NCBI RefSeq assembly: GCF_000203795.2
Contig: NW_006281116.1
Coordinates: forward strand, 203,195 to 267,194
Length of the DNA stretch: 64,000 bases
Direction of reading: 5' to 3'
Origin: Batrachochytrium dendrobatidis JAM81
Lineage: Eukaryota; Chytridiomycota; Chytridiomycetes; Rhizophydiales
Made by a program: the position numbers and the translations under genes. Below the pieces are notes generated by a model. The model worked only from the letters and a program-made list of their open reading frames with translations. It was not told where the DNA came from and searched no databases. Positions 33,257 to 45,027 of the stretch are shown in pieces (positions within the stretch are counted from its first letter, which is position 1; the number at the start of each line of letters is the position of its first letter).

Positions 33257-36200
33257 TTACATTGCAACTCCACGAGCAAACTCAACAACACACAGTCCAT
33301 ATTGCAACTTGCTCTCCATTCTATTCCATAAATCTGATACAAGTTTTTGAACCCTGGCGAGATCTTCCCGCGTTTCTTTCTGTCCTGTCATCAGCACATC
33401 CCCATGAATCTATCATTACATTCATTAGTTACAGTCTTTACCATTCTCTTGCATCATCAATCATTCTTACCTTTAAAAATACATTCATGTATGCTTGGAT
33501 AAGTTCAAAATCATGCAAAGTCTCGAGTTGGAATGCTACAAATTCTAAAAAGTATCGCATATATATATGCTCTGCATCAACTGGAAGCGTCCTTATTTCA
33601 ATATCAATCGCTGAAGGTGACAAACTTTTGAGATACTCCATAGTGTTCGAGTCTATTGAATCATTCCAATTTCACGCTTCGGGTTAGTTTGATCCAATTG
33701 CAACTATTAAGCTGGATGTGCAATCATTCAGGTTTATACTTACAATCCTTGGCTTGATGGCATTCATCTAATAATCGTGCAAGCTTGCTTATATCCACTA
33801 TCATATTCTTGAAAACACGACCACTACTTTCTTCTTTGGTCTGCTCCACAATCTCAAAATGTGGTGTTGCTCCTGCAATCGTAGGAAGGAAAAATGGTGC
33901 TCGCTCAGGTGCCTTTGGGGGTTGAATAGGCTTGTTGCGTTTCTATAACCATTTGATCTTCTGTCAGCATCAACCCATCCTATAAATCATTATACCCTAA
34001 CCCAAAATTATTGCTAAAGCATGTACCTTGATTGCCTCTAGACTCAATAGATTTTGCCAACGAGATTTCGGCAGCAGTGAAAACGAAATCATGCCGTCGG
34101 TAATATCCACAAATTCATCATCGCTTGTTTGCTTGTCCATGCCCTCCTTGTCAACCTCGTCAACACCATTTGCTTCTTCATCTAAACACCACAAACTATT
34201 AGCCAACTCAAACAGGTTGTCCTGCATACATTCATCAAGCAGTGGTCTAGCCGTATATCAAAAATCACCTTGGACATTACCACCGCTTGCAGGAAGCGTA
34301 GCAGTAGATGAAAATAAATCTTCTTCATCCATACGACGCACTGGAATATTTTCGTACTGACTACGATTTGCCCATAAAAATATGCCCATATGATTGACAT
34401 GCGTCGTGGCAAGAAAATCTCCAGTAGGTGATAAAGAAATGCTGGTTGGGATCTCAGATACACGGAAACCGTCAATCAGGTAGCCTGTGGGAAGATCCCA
34501 TGTACGGATAGTGCTATCCAATGAGCAAGATACAATCCAACGGCCATCCGTGCTAATTGCCTAAAGTATTCGTACCAACAATAAAAATACATTGGCTCAA
34601 TCCAAAAACCTTGATGTAATCAAAATTAACTCGATCCAATTCACTTACAATGTCGGTAATGCGATTTTTGTGTCCCCAAAACTCACGCACAATCTTTTTC
34701 GTATCAGTATCAACAACAAAAATCCCCATACTATCTGTTGCAAGTGCAAGCAGTCCACTCTGACTATGTAGCAGCATGTGTGACACCGGGCTATCAAACT
34801 GCATGGTGTGTTCAAGGCGTCCTTTCAAAAAATTCCAACACTGCCGGGATAATCGTAAGAAACACAAAATTGATATCCAATCGCATCGACTATGAAATTT
34901 ATCAAGCATTCTTACCTTGACTGTCTTATCCAAAGATGCAGTGTAAACAAACCGGTTAACATTATCTGGTGCAATAACAGTAACAGCCTTTGTATGTGCT
35001 GTATGATTATTTTTAGTAGCGTAAATATTAGTCAATTGATTCATATCAACTACATGTGTGCCATCGAAAAGACCATTGGGTTTGGCACATACCATTTTCG
35101 CCACCAAAAACAGTGCGATGCAATCCAGACTGGATATTGAACTTGTCCACACGGCCTTTACTGGTACCAATAAAACAGAAATTGCCACAGCTTGAAATTG
35201 CAACTGACTGAATATTTAAAAATTATAAATGAATCAAGTGTTACATCACACCATCTGCAGCAGCAATAGATCTTGAAAATAAATCAAAGCACACCTTTAT
35301 CGCCGAACCATCTTTAGAGACAATCTGATGTTTTCCTATGGCTTTGCGCTGAAAACTCCAAATGCGGGCAGTTGCTTGATTTGCATGGCATGTAATAATA
35401 TTGCTCCATTCCTTTTCTTTTGCAGGATCTATTGATTATCAGGTTTGACATGACAAAAAGCAAGTCAATAATTTAAACCTTATTAAATAACTTGTCGGGA
35501 TAAAGTCATTGATACATACTGGCATCAAACTGAATGATTTGTGGAAATTTGAGCGCATCAATATGCACATTTTCTTTTCTGGCTTTTTTCTCAAGCGAGC
35601 CTTGCGACAACTCAACATTCTGATTATCGCGAATGACAGAAAATGATCGCAGCACTTGGTCTTGTCCAGCACTAAGAATATTATGACCGTGTTCACCATA
35701 GTAACGAATCATAGTAGGCGGCTTATGATGACCGCTACGAAGTCGTAAAAGACGAGGAATACCATCCAAACTATCAAACATCCATTGCTGTAACCATCAT
35801 CATTAGTACAAATTAAACCAAAAATAAACAATTCAAATACATCACTAGTTATATACATACCTTGATGGAGTTATCTGAAGAAGCAGTCACTAAAATTGAA
35901 GTGCCATTGTAGAACATACACGAGTGAATTGACGCATCATGAGCGCCTTTCATAACATGGATGATGCGCTGTTCATTTAGATCCCACAAGGCAACATCAC
36001 CGTGCATGCTGGCTGTAGCCATCACTGGAGATCCATCTGTCCTAAAGGTAATCGCAGTCACTTTGCCATCCTGCTTGAATCTTAGAATCTCCTTGTCCAC
36101 TTTAATATTGTGGATAATGATGCTTCCGTCAAGAAGACCAATAGCTATTACGTCGATTGACGGAGACTGGGCAAGACACGAAATAGGAGACCCAAATGAT

Positions 36201-37208
36201 TTGAATTCATAAACAAGTTTTCTATACAACATATTAGTCGAGAATCGTTTTTATCGAATAGAAGCAAGCTCAATACAAAAATACATACATGTTTCGAACA
36301 TTCCATAGCTGCATTGTTCCTTGTTGACTAGCAAACAGCACCTTGTTCAAGTATGTGCTTGGATGCAGAATTTGAGTTACAGTAAAGTTTTTAGAAAACG
36401 AAATCTCATTGGCAAATTCTATCAAATTAAAACCAACAAGGTAAGTAATCAAACATATATGCAATATTCACGACATCATCGCATACCTTTGGTTTTAAAA
36501 TCCCATATGCGAACAGTGTTGTCAAAACATAGTGAAAAGACCAAATCTCCAAGAACTAGCAAGCTCATGATCTCTGATGGGTGGTTCTCATCAAAAAGAC
36601 GATACTCTTCTTTTTGGCGGCGAAAAACAACAATCTCTGACCCAGAAGCAGCAAATGTCAAATCTCTAGAAGATCCAATCGATGAAATGGGGAATTCAAG
36701 TTTTGAAGCTGATCCGATAAAGTGAATATGTAAAAGACGATTAAAATGCATACTCAATCACCAATCAAATGTAGAATAAAAGTCGTCGACTTACAAACAA
36801 ACAGCAATCCCATTTTTTCGCCCTATATAATCAAACATGTGTAGTTTACCAAGAAAAGCGAATCAGTACCAATGCATCAACTCCATTGCCAAATCAACAA
36901 GTGTCGATCAATACTCACATCAAAAATCTGAAACGAATCACCAATTGAAGAAGTAATAAAGTATGCTTGGCCTCTAGTTTGAAATGAAACTGGCACATCT
37001 GCAGTAACATATCCAAGTGCACGAAATTGAGTATAAAGACCTGGAGTTAAAGATGAGGGATTGAAGATTAGTCGGTAAACCTGAATTAGTGGCAAGTTGA
37101 TTAAATGCATTCAGTAAATATATTACCTTGATGCTTGCGCTTGAATGTGTTAACTCCACCCTTGGCAGTATGAGCACTAACAATCTCAACACTCTCTGTA
37201 GCTGGCAT
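33257..37208 (-). CDS. UTP21: UTP21/WDR36, U3 small-subunit processome WD40 protein
   Basis: ATG at 37206-37208 (MPATESVEIVSAHTAKGGVN), stop TAA at 33257-33259, with about fifteen exons. WD40 repeats are dense. Matches to WDR36 include YTQFRALGYVTADVPVSF, ILHPSTYLNKVLFASQQGTM, FRTDGSPVMATASMHGDVAL, RYYGEHGHNILSAGQDQVLR, HMLLHSQSGLLALATDSM, STIRTWDLPTGYLIDGFRVS and SISLSPTGDFLATTHVNHMG. The C-terminal UTP21 domain contains FSLLPKSRWQNLLSLEAIK and RTLPVDAEHIYMRYFLEFVA. The last exon ends ...FARGVAM. It is a nucleolar component of the 90S pre-ribosome for 18S rRNA maturation. Tandem same-strand neighbours are AP-1 sigma upstream (184 bp) and RAC1 downstream. Confidence 0.95.
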
Positions 37209-37391
37209 TCAAATACAATTAATTTTTTAATGCCGAATTTTCATTCAAAAAATTTGTCAAATGTTTAATCAATGTCACGTGATTTATGATTTCCATTCAG
37301 ATAGCGCATTACATGTTTGATTTTAAAGAATTGATACTAAAACAGCTTAAAATCAAGTCAAAGTTGGATAAAAATCTCGTTTATTCGGCAA

Positions 37392-38487
37392 TCAAATTCT
37401 TTCCATTGCCTCCTGACGCTCCGCCTACAGTCATAATGCCTCATTAATTTAAATCAGCAGTAAACGCAATAATGCAAAGTTTTACCTCGTCAATTCGCTT
37501 GAGTGTATTCAAAACGGCACGTTTACTAGAGTCTTGCAATTCACCTGCATTTGATCAAACTAGATAAATAATGCAGCATTGATTAAATTTCCAGCACTTT
37601 AATACACGCCGTATATTACCTCCAATAAGCAGTTCATCTATGGTAGTTTATACAGAATGTTAAACTGGATCATTCAAAATTGAAACATTCTGTTGTAGGC
37701 AATTAGCTTACCAATGATTGTGTATGCTTGCTGAAAGTTGAATATGATGTCCAGCTCGCACACATTCATAAACCACTTGTCCAAAATCTCGACATAGCGA
37801 TGAATTACCTCGAGGGTAAGCAGCTCGTTCTCATTCACATCTGTCCCAACGACAAAGAATAGACTTGCATATCTGGACAAATTGATTAAAAAATAAGTTT
37901 ATCTTTCATGACATGTTCCAATCTGCTTAGCTTAAACGTAGCTTTACCTTCTATAAACCACCTTGAAATCTAATTTTGAATGATCAAAAATTAGATGCTA
38001 CCATGTTCATCTATAGTTTGGCAGATACAATGTTCTTGAAGCATCATATACCTTTAAACTCAAGAACGTTGCACATTTTAGCTTTTCTTGCTAATACCAT
38101 TTGGCTGACATCCCTGACAATCTTGGTCTTTTCCTTAATCCCCCAGTCGGAAGTAAACCACTTTGTGAGGCGAATCTTGCCTATGTTTAGAATGTCGTGT
38201 GTTGTTTGATGCAGCCAAACATATATATTACATGCATCAAGGTATTAGTCATCAGCTAGGTGTATTCATACTGATAATGGCTAGTCATTGAAATACGTCA
38301 AGTCGCTTGTATGCAAAGGAGTTTCTTTGGGTTGATTGGAATATTCAACTGTCTGGACTGGCTGCTACGCATTCTTTTTATACCAGCTCATAGCTTACTA
38401 TAATAGAGTCATGTTGGTATGCCATGTAAAATATCTATCCAGAATCATACCTTGACGGGATACGAGCAGTAGAAATTTGATACCCAT
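37392..38487 (-). CDS. AP-1 clathrin adaptor complex small (sigma) subunit
   Basis: Exon 1 starts at ATG 38485-38487 ([12 protein letters not shown]) and ends with donor GTATGA. Exon 2 at about 38060-38178 encodes [20 protein letters not shown] and [18 protein letters not shown] later exon has [40 protein letters not shown] and IIFNFQQAY. The 3' exons encode [19 protein letters not shown] and finish [11 protein letters not shown] with TGA at 37392-37394. The longin-like fold and the [10 protein letters not shown] motif define sigma subunits. The RKAKMC segment and the C-terminal tail after the ELQDSSK motif favour AP-1 over AP-2, AP-3 or AP-4. It acts at the trans-Golgi network and endosomes in clathrin-coated vesicle formation. 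Length is about 155-160 residues, as usual. Confidence 0.9.
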
Positions 38488-38870
38488 ACTTTTGAAATGG
38501 TTAGAAATAGAGTTTCGCATCTGTACTGATGGCTATATAAATTCCTCAGGATATATTGCTCCAAACAGTCTATGAAGTACTTTGAATCATTCAACAGCAT
38601 TTTAACCTAAAAAGTGTGGTCAAGCACTGGCAAATAAGAAGTGATCCCAGTTTCAAAAAAAAAGACTATAAAATGGATAGGTGTGATAATCAATGGATTT
38701 TAATTGAAAATTGTAAAGGTAGCTGGACTGGACACATGTCAGCAACATTAAGATCAAGCAATAGTAGTAGAGTACTAGATTCACCATCAACCACTGGAAT
38801 GGCTTTCGAGCTCGCGACGGACTGAATTTTCTAACAATTCAAAGTTTTCTTTTTATTTTCAATCGTCAGC
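38488..38870. other. divergent intergenic region between AP-1 sigma and mL54
   Basis: Nothing beyond the two promoters is expected. A 69-codon plus frame within it is judged a chance frame. Confidence 0.4.
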
Positions 38871-39385
38871 ATGAATTGTCTCGCTCATGCATCTCGATTG
38901 CAAACATTTGCTCGGGCGACCTTTGGAGCTTCTGGCTTGTATCCAATCATCGCAAATCAACCCAAGTATCCCATATTTTCTTTCTTGAGATGCAACTCGA
39001 CATCGGCAAAAGACGATAGTGTAACACAGTCAGGTGCGTAAAAGTAGTCGATAAGAAGCATTGGACTTGATAGCCTCCTCCGTTTGATTTATAGCATTTT
39101 ACTGAATTAAAGTATCAAAACATACATTTTTAAATGTTTTTAGCCACAGCCATTATATCCTCATGCAAAAAAGGCACTGTGTTGAAAGGAATCAATGTAC
39201 TCAAGGACGGTCAAGACCCAGTTGCGATGGATGATTCAGAATATCCAGCATGGCTATGGAAATTGCTAGATCCAAAACCTGATTACTTGGCTCTCGAAGA
39301 TAAACTTGACATTAATTATTTGCGCACAATCACTCGTGCAAAGATCAGAGCCAATACACTTGCCAAGCAAACCAAGTCGTTTTGA
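38871..39385 (+). CDS. MRPL54: mitochondrial large-subunit ribosomal protein mL54 (MRPL54/Mrpl37 family)
   Basis: Exon 1 (38871-39033) encodes a mitochondrial presequence-like start rich in Arg, Ser and Ala (MNCLAHASRLQTFARATFGA). Exon 2 (39144-39385) continues in phase through TCA G|CC. The mature protein has SSCKKGTVLKGINVLKDGQD and SEYPAWLWKLLDPKP, the conserved core of mL54, and ends in a basic helix (ITRAKIRANTLAKQTKSF). Length of about 135 residues fits. It is part of the large subunit of the mitochondrial ribosome. Confidence 0.92.
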
Positions 39386-40058
39386 ATAAATTGCTGTATT
39401 TTTAAACTATGCCCTAATGCTAATGCATGTTGGCCTTTTCCAATTCCGCCTACATAATCCATAGCTTTTATCCTGTAAATGAGCAATGCTGGATCCCCCT
39501 ACTACTAATTGATTGCTTCTTCAACAGTTGCAGTCATCATGATATATGAAATTAAACTATAGTTTTGAACTGAGGTTATCCTTGTTTGGTATAACCATAC
39601 ATTATCCAATTTTTGGTTTGAATAAAAGAAGAGTTGAAGATTAAACAGGTGTGGAGAATGTGGATTAACTGGAATTCTGATATGATGTAAACATTTTAGT
39701 TTTTATTTAGTGTCCGTTTTGCGTGAATCGGACAGTAATAGTGCAACTATTTCAGTTTGATGACTTTCTCGAGTAGACTAGCCTCGATTAAACATTAGTG
39801 AAACCTCGGACATTCAATTTCTAAAATTTGATTGGTTCGACTTTTGTGGTTGCCATTTATTAGTATAACTTATTTTCACACAAGCTCATATCTTATATTG
39901 ACTGTAAATTCAAGTTAAAATCCTGAAATTTCCACATCAAAAACAAATAGCGACCAAGTCTATCAATATAGCTTAAATAAGGCTTGTTTTTGCGCCAATT
40001 TCACCATCGTCAAGTTAATCCATCTAATTCAAATCATTGGCATGAATGCATTATACAT
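39386..40058. other. convergent spacer between mL54 and MUS81, with a MITE-like copy
   Basis: Contains the right two thirds of a MITE-like copy (39555-39742); no gene is seen in the remainder. Confidence 0.4.
39555..39742 (+). repeat. MITE-like element, right part
   Basis: GAACTGAGGTTATCC and AACCATACATTAT align with AAACTGAAATTATCC and AGCCATACATTGT of the 45238 copy, and the end TTTAGTGTCCGTTTTGCGTG with CGGACAGTAA matches its right terminus. Confidence 0.5.
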
Positions 40059-42531
40059 TTATTTCGAATACATATCAGCTTCAAAAAATTCTATAATGGT
40101 CAATGCAAGAGCTGCTCCAACTCCTTTGCGTCCCTCGCCAAGTGATCGCAGCATGGCAATTTTTGCTTTTTTATCTGGTATACTTGCAAGCGACTTGACC
40201 ATTGAAAGCGGTGTTGGAAAACGAGCAGCTAGCACGGCTGCTTTCTCTGCACTGACACCAGGAATACACATTAACTGTCGTATCCACAGATCACCACATG
40301 TGAATGCGCCAGTTTTGGTGTTGATGCCATGATATGCTTCGTACGAAAGTAAAATGGTATCCAAGCTCACTTTTAGATCTGCTGCAACCGTGCGTCGCAT
40401 TTGCAAAACCGTGTCCTTGGATACATCTACGGCTCGTAATGCATACAAATCCTTATTCTAGAACAATCAACACAATGTATGAATGATGACGTGTCAGAAT
40501 CACAAAATTGGATTATATCCAATAGTGCACATATGACAACTAAGCCTTCCTGACCTTGTTCATTGTCGTTATAAATTTGGTCATGCAATGTAAGTACGCA
40601 ACAGTATCTAGAGCAGAACTGGATCGCTTAAGGAAAAAATGGTCCAAGACTTGTATTTGAGTCATGGCTGCTCGAATGCGGCCCATTCCAAATCCTTCAG
40701 CATCACTACCAGAACCATCTTCTATCAGATATGTGATGTTGCTTAATCCACAGTTGCTCAGCCGAAACTAGATAGAGATTCAAAAATGGCAGTCAAATTA
40801 CAATATAAAATTCAAATGCGCAACAAATAATCACGAGTGGTACAAATAAAACTAGTGTCTACCTTTTGCTCTTTATATCTATTGTCTTTTATACTAGCAA
40901 CGAGATCACTCATCAACTTGCGTTCAATAATGCTGTCCAACACAATCTCATGATCTTCAAATTCTTTTGAAGTTGCTGCGTTTGCGATTCGTCTCCGAGC
41001 AACCCAAATAAAATCTCCCAGCGCCAATGCTCGAGTCAGTATAGGAACGCCAAGTTGTGCAAGCTCTGTTTGAAATAGTTGTCTATTCGATTTCTTTACT
41101 ACTTCTCGTGAATCAAGCACTAAATGAATCTCAAACGAGCCAGCGGGAAAATGAATAAGCTGAATCTTTGATGTTTTGGGTAAAACGAACCCATCAGTAG
41201 CAGGAATTTTACTAGAATTGCTAGTAACCAAAGGATATGAAGTTATAGGTGTGTGCGTTGCGCTTTCAAGTCGATCGTCTAGCATGCTCTGTTGATTTCT
41301 TGATGCAGGTATTTCTGTAGAATAGTCGGGAGCAAACGAGTCGTGTAAAAGCCCGCGTACTTGACGATCTAGATCAATCATACATTCTTCAATTTTGACA
41401 TGTTGTAAAAACTCTGATGTAACTTGATGCAAATCAAACTGAACTCGATATCGAACTGTAGACGTTTGTTCTAAAATATTCATCCAAATAAGCAAGTTGG
41501 TCGTGCCTTTATAAATGGTTTCAAAACAAGATTATACTATGATGCATCCATTTACCACATATTGCAACACCGGCTTCATTTCGTGAACTGACCATGTTGC
41601 CATCGCAGTCTATGTATGAAAATACCGTCTTGTGTAATGTTTGTCGAGATAAATTAGCAGCAGAATTTCCAACTTGCGCTGTATTACTGGATAAAAAAGG
41701 AATATCGCCCAACGAGTCCAATTCAACTTGAAAACAGTCGTCTTCAAATGTCAATGGTTCATTGCAATCACTTATCCCAGTATCGCTATGAGATATTTCA
41801 GATCCAGATAGCTCTATATATACTGTGCTAGACTGAGACGATTGCAATTGCACTTGCTGCGAATTTAATGGAGAGGACGATTGCAATCGAGTTAATAATT
41901 TAGCCATCGATATGCCTTCTTCTGTAAGTGAAAATCGGTGTGGTACACCTGTTTTAATGACAAACTCTTTTTTAATAAGAGTAGCCATGGAGTTCCATGC
42001 TGTGTGAGGCTGACCGGATGTTGAGTTTGAAATGGAAAAAGATGCTTCGGTATACTGCTGACCAGAGCTGATGATTTCTTGTTTTGACATGACAGACGAT
42101 AAAGGAGCGTGCTTGTAAAGAGCCAAAAGAATAGCATATGCTCCAGATCTGTAGCGAGGAACGTACATGTTGGTACTTTCTGCAGTACTGTTTGAAAAGC
42201 GCGAATGTGGCTTTATGGATCTGCTGGTCTTGGAAGTTTGCAAGTTTAAATCGCCTATACTATCTGATTGCTCATTACAAGTCATTGTGAGTGGCCCATG
42301 ACCAGATCTGTCTACGTTTGACAGCGACTTGCTTTCCAAATTCAATTGTTTTGCAGAGTCACTACAGATGGCTTGCTCCCATTCTATCCGAGCCTCGGGA
42401 TTTTCTTGAAAATGAGACTGAAGCTTCTTTTGCAATCGCTCGGCTGTTTTTGGTCCAATGCTCTTTACCTTGATGGCAGCTGTTCCAGATTGGAGTCGCT
42501 CTGGATATTGTTTCATATTATCTAAAGCCTA
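40059..42531 (-). CDS. MUS81: MUS81 structure-specific endonuclease catalytic subunit
   Basis: The stop is at 40059. The exon at 41530-42531 opens ALDNMKQYPERLQSG, the helix-hairpin-helix start of MUS81, followed by a low-complexity linker and a winged-helix segment (YVPRYRSGAYAILLALYKHA). The next exon has the ERCC4 nuclease: VLDSREV, GDFIWVARR and VLDSIIERKLMSDLVASIKD. ERKLMSD is the ERKxxxD metal site. Later exons have GFGMGRIRAAMTQIQVLDHF and a C-terminal helix-hairpin-helix (LMCIPGVSAEKAAVLAARFP). With an EME-type partner it cuts branched DNA at stalled forks and recombination intermediates. The expected N-terminal exon (family motif NPLFLxWL) was not found in the 450 bp upstream of 42531, so the start is unresolved. 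Confidence 0.93.
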
Positions 42532-43299
42532 TGTGCACAACTTTTGAATAAGCTTACAATAGATTCAAACTATCAAAGATCTTTTGATTTGCAATCAACA
42601 TATGCCCATTCCATCAAAATCCACAAGGAATCATTCTACAACACAAACCACCTTTTTGTATATCCAAGGCAGTCTTGCAGCAGCACTGCTTACATGCGCA
42701 TCTGTCTTTGCCTTTTCATACCCTATAGCATATATAGTACAAATCTGTCCGAGTCAGGATTTATGCTTAAAGTCATTTAGAAGTGCACATCAACTATCTA
42801 CATGGCCAGCATTTCAAACCAGAGCATTTAAAAGAATGCAGTCTCATTAAAATTACAATAAATCATACATTCAGTGAGCCATTGCACAAACAAAGAATTA
42901 ACAGGCTCGGCAGTAACAGTAGATTTGGCTTTTCTAGTTGGTCCGATAGCAGTGTTCATGGTTGTCCGTCAACTTGACCAAAGAATTTGGATTTTGCAGT
43001 CGTATTCACGTAAAACGAAACACTTATTTTGCAGTCTCCGTTTTGCTTTGGAATAAACATTCGTTGTACTTGCTGGACATTCTCGATTCCTCAATAATTG
43101 TTGATCATTATATAATAATCAACAATTATACAATGGGTTTGGGTTGGTATAAGACTCATACAACTCAATCCCACTTTTGTATGGTTGAATGAGTTTTAAA
43201 TATTTTTGAAAAACACATGATACACGCTGTTGGTGATTACTGACAACTTCATTTGATTTTATCTCCATACTAATACTCTTGTCGCTAGCCGTGAATATC
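42532..43299. other. spacer between MUS81 and PIG-P
   Basis: Should contain the MUS81 first exon, which I could not locate. An 88-codon plus frame at 42584-42850 with two hydrophobic stretches is unsupported. A MITE-like copy occupies 42998-43190. Confidence 0.4.
42998..43190 (+). repeat. MITE-like element with central hairpin
   Basis: Left end GCAGTCGTATTCACGTAAAA and interior ATTCGTTGTACTTGCTGGAC match the 45238 copy. It holds an inverted repeat at 43095-43128 (11-bp stem TAATTGTTGAT). Confidence 0.5.
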
Positions 43300-44097
43300 A
43301 TGAACAAAACACAGTCTAAAAACTCATTTCAAGGTGGAATAGATCCAAGTGTGCGGACTCCCTCTACCACTAGAGAATACTATGGCTTTGTGCTCTATCT
43401 ATCATCGTTTGTTTCATTTGGTGAGTGAATGAATAGCTCATGCACTGGTTTCAAGGTCCGTCTGTTTCAACTGTATTGCTGACTTTGTATATTGATTGCT
43501 TATATCATACTCTATAATAAATCTAGCGCTGTATATTTTATGGTCAGTTCTCCCAGATAGGGCATTACACAGTATTGGAATTACATACTATCCATCCAGG
43601 TAAATCTCAATGTCTTGATTTGAGGAGCAACTCGAGGCTTTATATTTTACAGCCATGTTCACGTAAAACAGAGCATTTGTATCTGGGTTGAATACTCGTT
43701 GTGCCTTGCCACTACATATTGACTGATTCTTCAAAACGGAATGCTCATAATAATACAAACAGCCGTACTTTATCCATATCCACACAGGCTAATCAATTTA
43801 ACTAGGAATTGGGCTCTTACTATTCCGCTTTGGATTTTGGGCTTAATTCCGTTTACTCTTGTTGTGTTTACAGCAACAAATCTTCTCAATACCCCACCAT
43901 TTCAATCATTTATGACGCTGACTGACAAGCATGCACGAACCATGGCGTTGACTTCCGACGGCCTGAATCGAGTCTTGAAGCCTGAATTGATCCCAGCACT
44001 CGAAGATGTGCCGATTGCATTGGTAAACAGGTGTTGGTCGCATGAAAATAGGCTATTCGAATCTGGATTCGACGATTTCAACTTTCCCATTGAATAG
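43300..44097 (+). CDS. PIGP: PIG-P, subunit of GPI-GlcNAc transferase
   Basis: Three exons (43300-43420, 43527-43599, 43806-44097) join in phase. Exons 1 and 2 encode REYYGFVLYLSSFVSF and ALYILWSVLPDRALHSIGIT with YYPSR, the first membrane span and the conserved loop. Exon 3 encodes NWALTIPLWILGLIPFTLVV, the second span, and ends at a TAG stop. The tail (SFMTLTDKHART, LEDVPIALVNRC) matches the DPM2/PIG-P family cytosolic end. It acts in the endoplasmic reticulum in the first step of GPI anchor synthesis with PIG-A, C, H, Q and Y. Intron 2 contains a fragment of a MITE-like repeat. Confidence 0.93.
43641..43765 (+). repeat. MITE-like fragment inside PIG-P intron 2
   Basis: ACAGCCATGTTCACGTAAAA and GACTGATTCTTCAAAACGGA with ATGCTCATAATAATACAAA match the left 125 bp of the 45238 copy. 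Confidence 0.7.
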
Positions 44098-44277
44098 TAT
44101 AAATTCTGAGTTGATTTGAATTGGCACGGATAGATGATACCAAGTCTGACCAAACTCGCAAAATCTAAACCATACATCACACAAGATCTGTATAGCCAAT
44201 TGTCGTACTATCGAACTTTATATTTTTTCATAACCTGTGCACACACCACTCTTTAATAAACTGGTTAAAAGATTTGT

Positions 44278-45027
44278 TCATTGTTGACTGATGGATACAG
44301 GCTGATCTCTAAGTGGTAGTGCTTTTGTCACGGCAACGTAGTCATTAAACTCGCAATCACGTAACCGTTTCTGCACAAAGTATGGCACAACTCTGGGAGC
44401 ATCAATCAATTCAGGATTCCGTTGAACCACCCGAGTTCGCAATGGTAGAGCCTGAGCAGCAACATTCAAAGCCTTGAGTGCGACATCCTTTCTCGCACCA
44501 GTAATCTCCATAATGACCACACCTTCAGAAACCCAAGTAGCATAATACTCTACAGCACCTTTTCCCTTTCCCATACGAGTTTCAGCACCCTTGGCAGTAA
44601 CAGGTCTGTGGGGGAAAATACGAAGAATCAGTTTAGATCCCTTTTCAGATTTGAGAATTCGATTCACCATGGTGCGAACAGTGTCGAGCTGCTTGTCCTT
44701 GAGACGGCCAGGTTCAAAAAGTTGAAGTCCATATTCTCCTAATCGAACTGTTGTGCCTCTAATAGAGCCTCCTAGTCTTGTTTTAAAAAATCCTTTATGT
44801 GCCTTGCGATACTTTGTTTTTTTAGGACGAAGGTTGACGACTGCAAATCGGCGTTGAATATGAGCAATGGGAGATGACCACGAGGGAACTAAACCAGTGG
44901 GTAGATGAGTATTAAAAAGTGACAAAGTGGGAGCCGTTACAGTATGAGACTGCACAGAGCGGAATATAGAGGATGAGCGCAGACTGCTCTTCCAAAGCAA
45001 TCCAAGACCACCGGCACAGAAGACCAT
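44278..45027 (-). CDS. MRPL16: mitochondrial large-subunit ribosomal protein uL16m (MRPL16)
   Basis: The single-exon frame of 249 codons runs from ATG at 45025-45027 to TGA at 44278-44280. The N-terminal 60 residues are rich in Ser/Arg and hydrophobic residues, as in a mitochondrial targeting sequence. The uL16 core follows: LRPKKTKYRKAHKGFFKTRL, GGSIRGTTVRLGEYGLQLFE, RIFPHRPVTAKGAETRMGKG and KGAVEYYATWVSEG. GxAETRMGKGKG is the conserved tRNA-facing loop of L16. It is convergent with PIG-P (180 bp). A shadow frame at 44912-45094 is antisense noise. Confidence 0.96.
   Translation of the reverse strand: MVFCAGGLGLLWKSSLRSSSIFRSVQSHTVTAPTLSLFNTHLPTGLVPSWSSPIAHIQRRFAVVNLRPKKTKYRKAHKGFFKTRLGGSIRGTTVRLGEYGLQLFEPGRLKDKQLDTVRTMVNRILKSEKGSKLILRIFPHRPVTAKGAETRMGKGKGAVEYYATWVSEGVVIMEITGARKDVALKALNVAAQALPLRTRVVQRNPELIDAPRVVPYFVQKRLRDCEFNDYVAVTKALPLRDQPVSISQQ

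Noticed and set aside
37392..38487. AP-4 or AP-2 sigma subunit
   Set aside because: RKAKMC, the [10 protein letters not shown] segment and the [11 protein letters not shown] tail fit AP-1 sigma better than AP-2 or AP-4.
38616..38825. 69-codon plus frame upstream of mL54
   Set aside because: No homology pattern, and it occupies the divergent promoter region.
42584..42850. 88-codon plus frame with hydrophobic stretches
   Set aside because: No recognisable family, overlaps a repeat-rich spacer and another frame at 42544, and no splice or promoter support.
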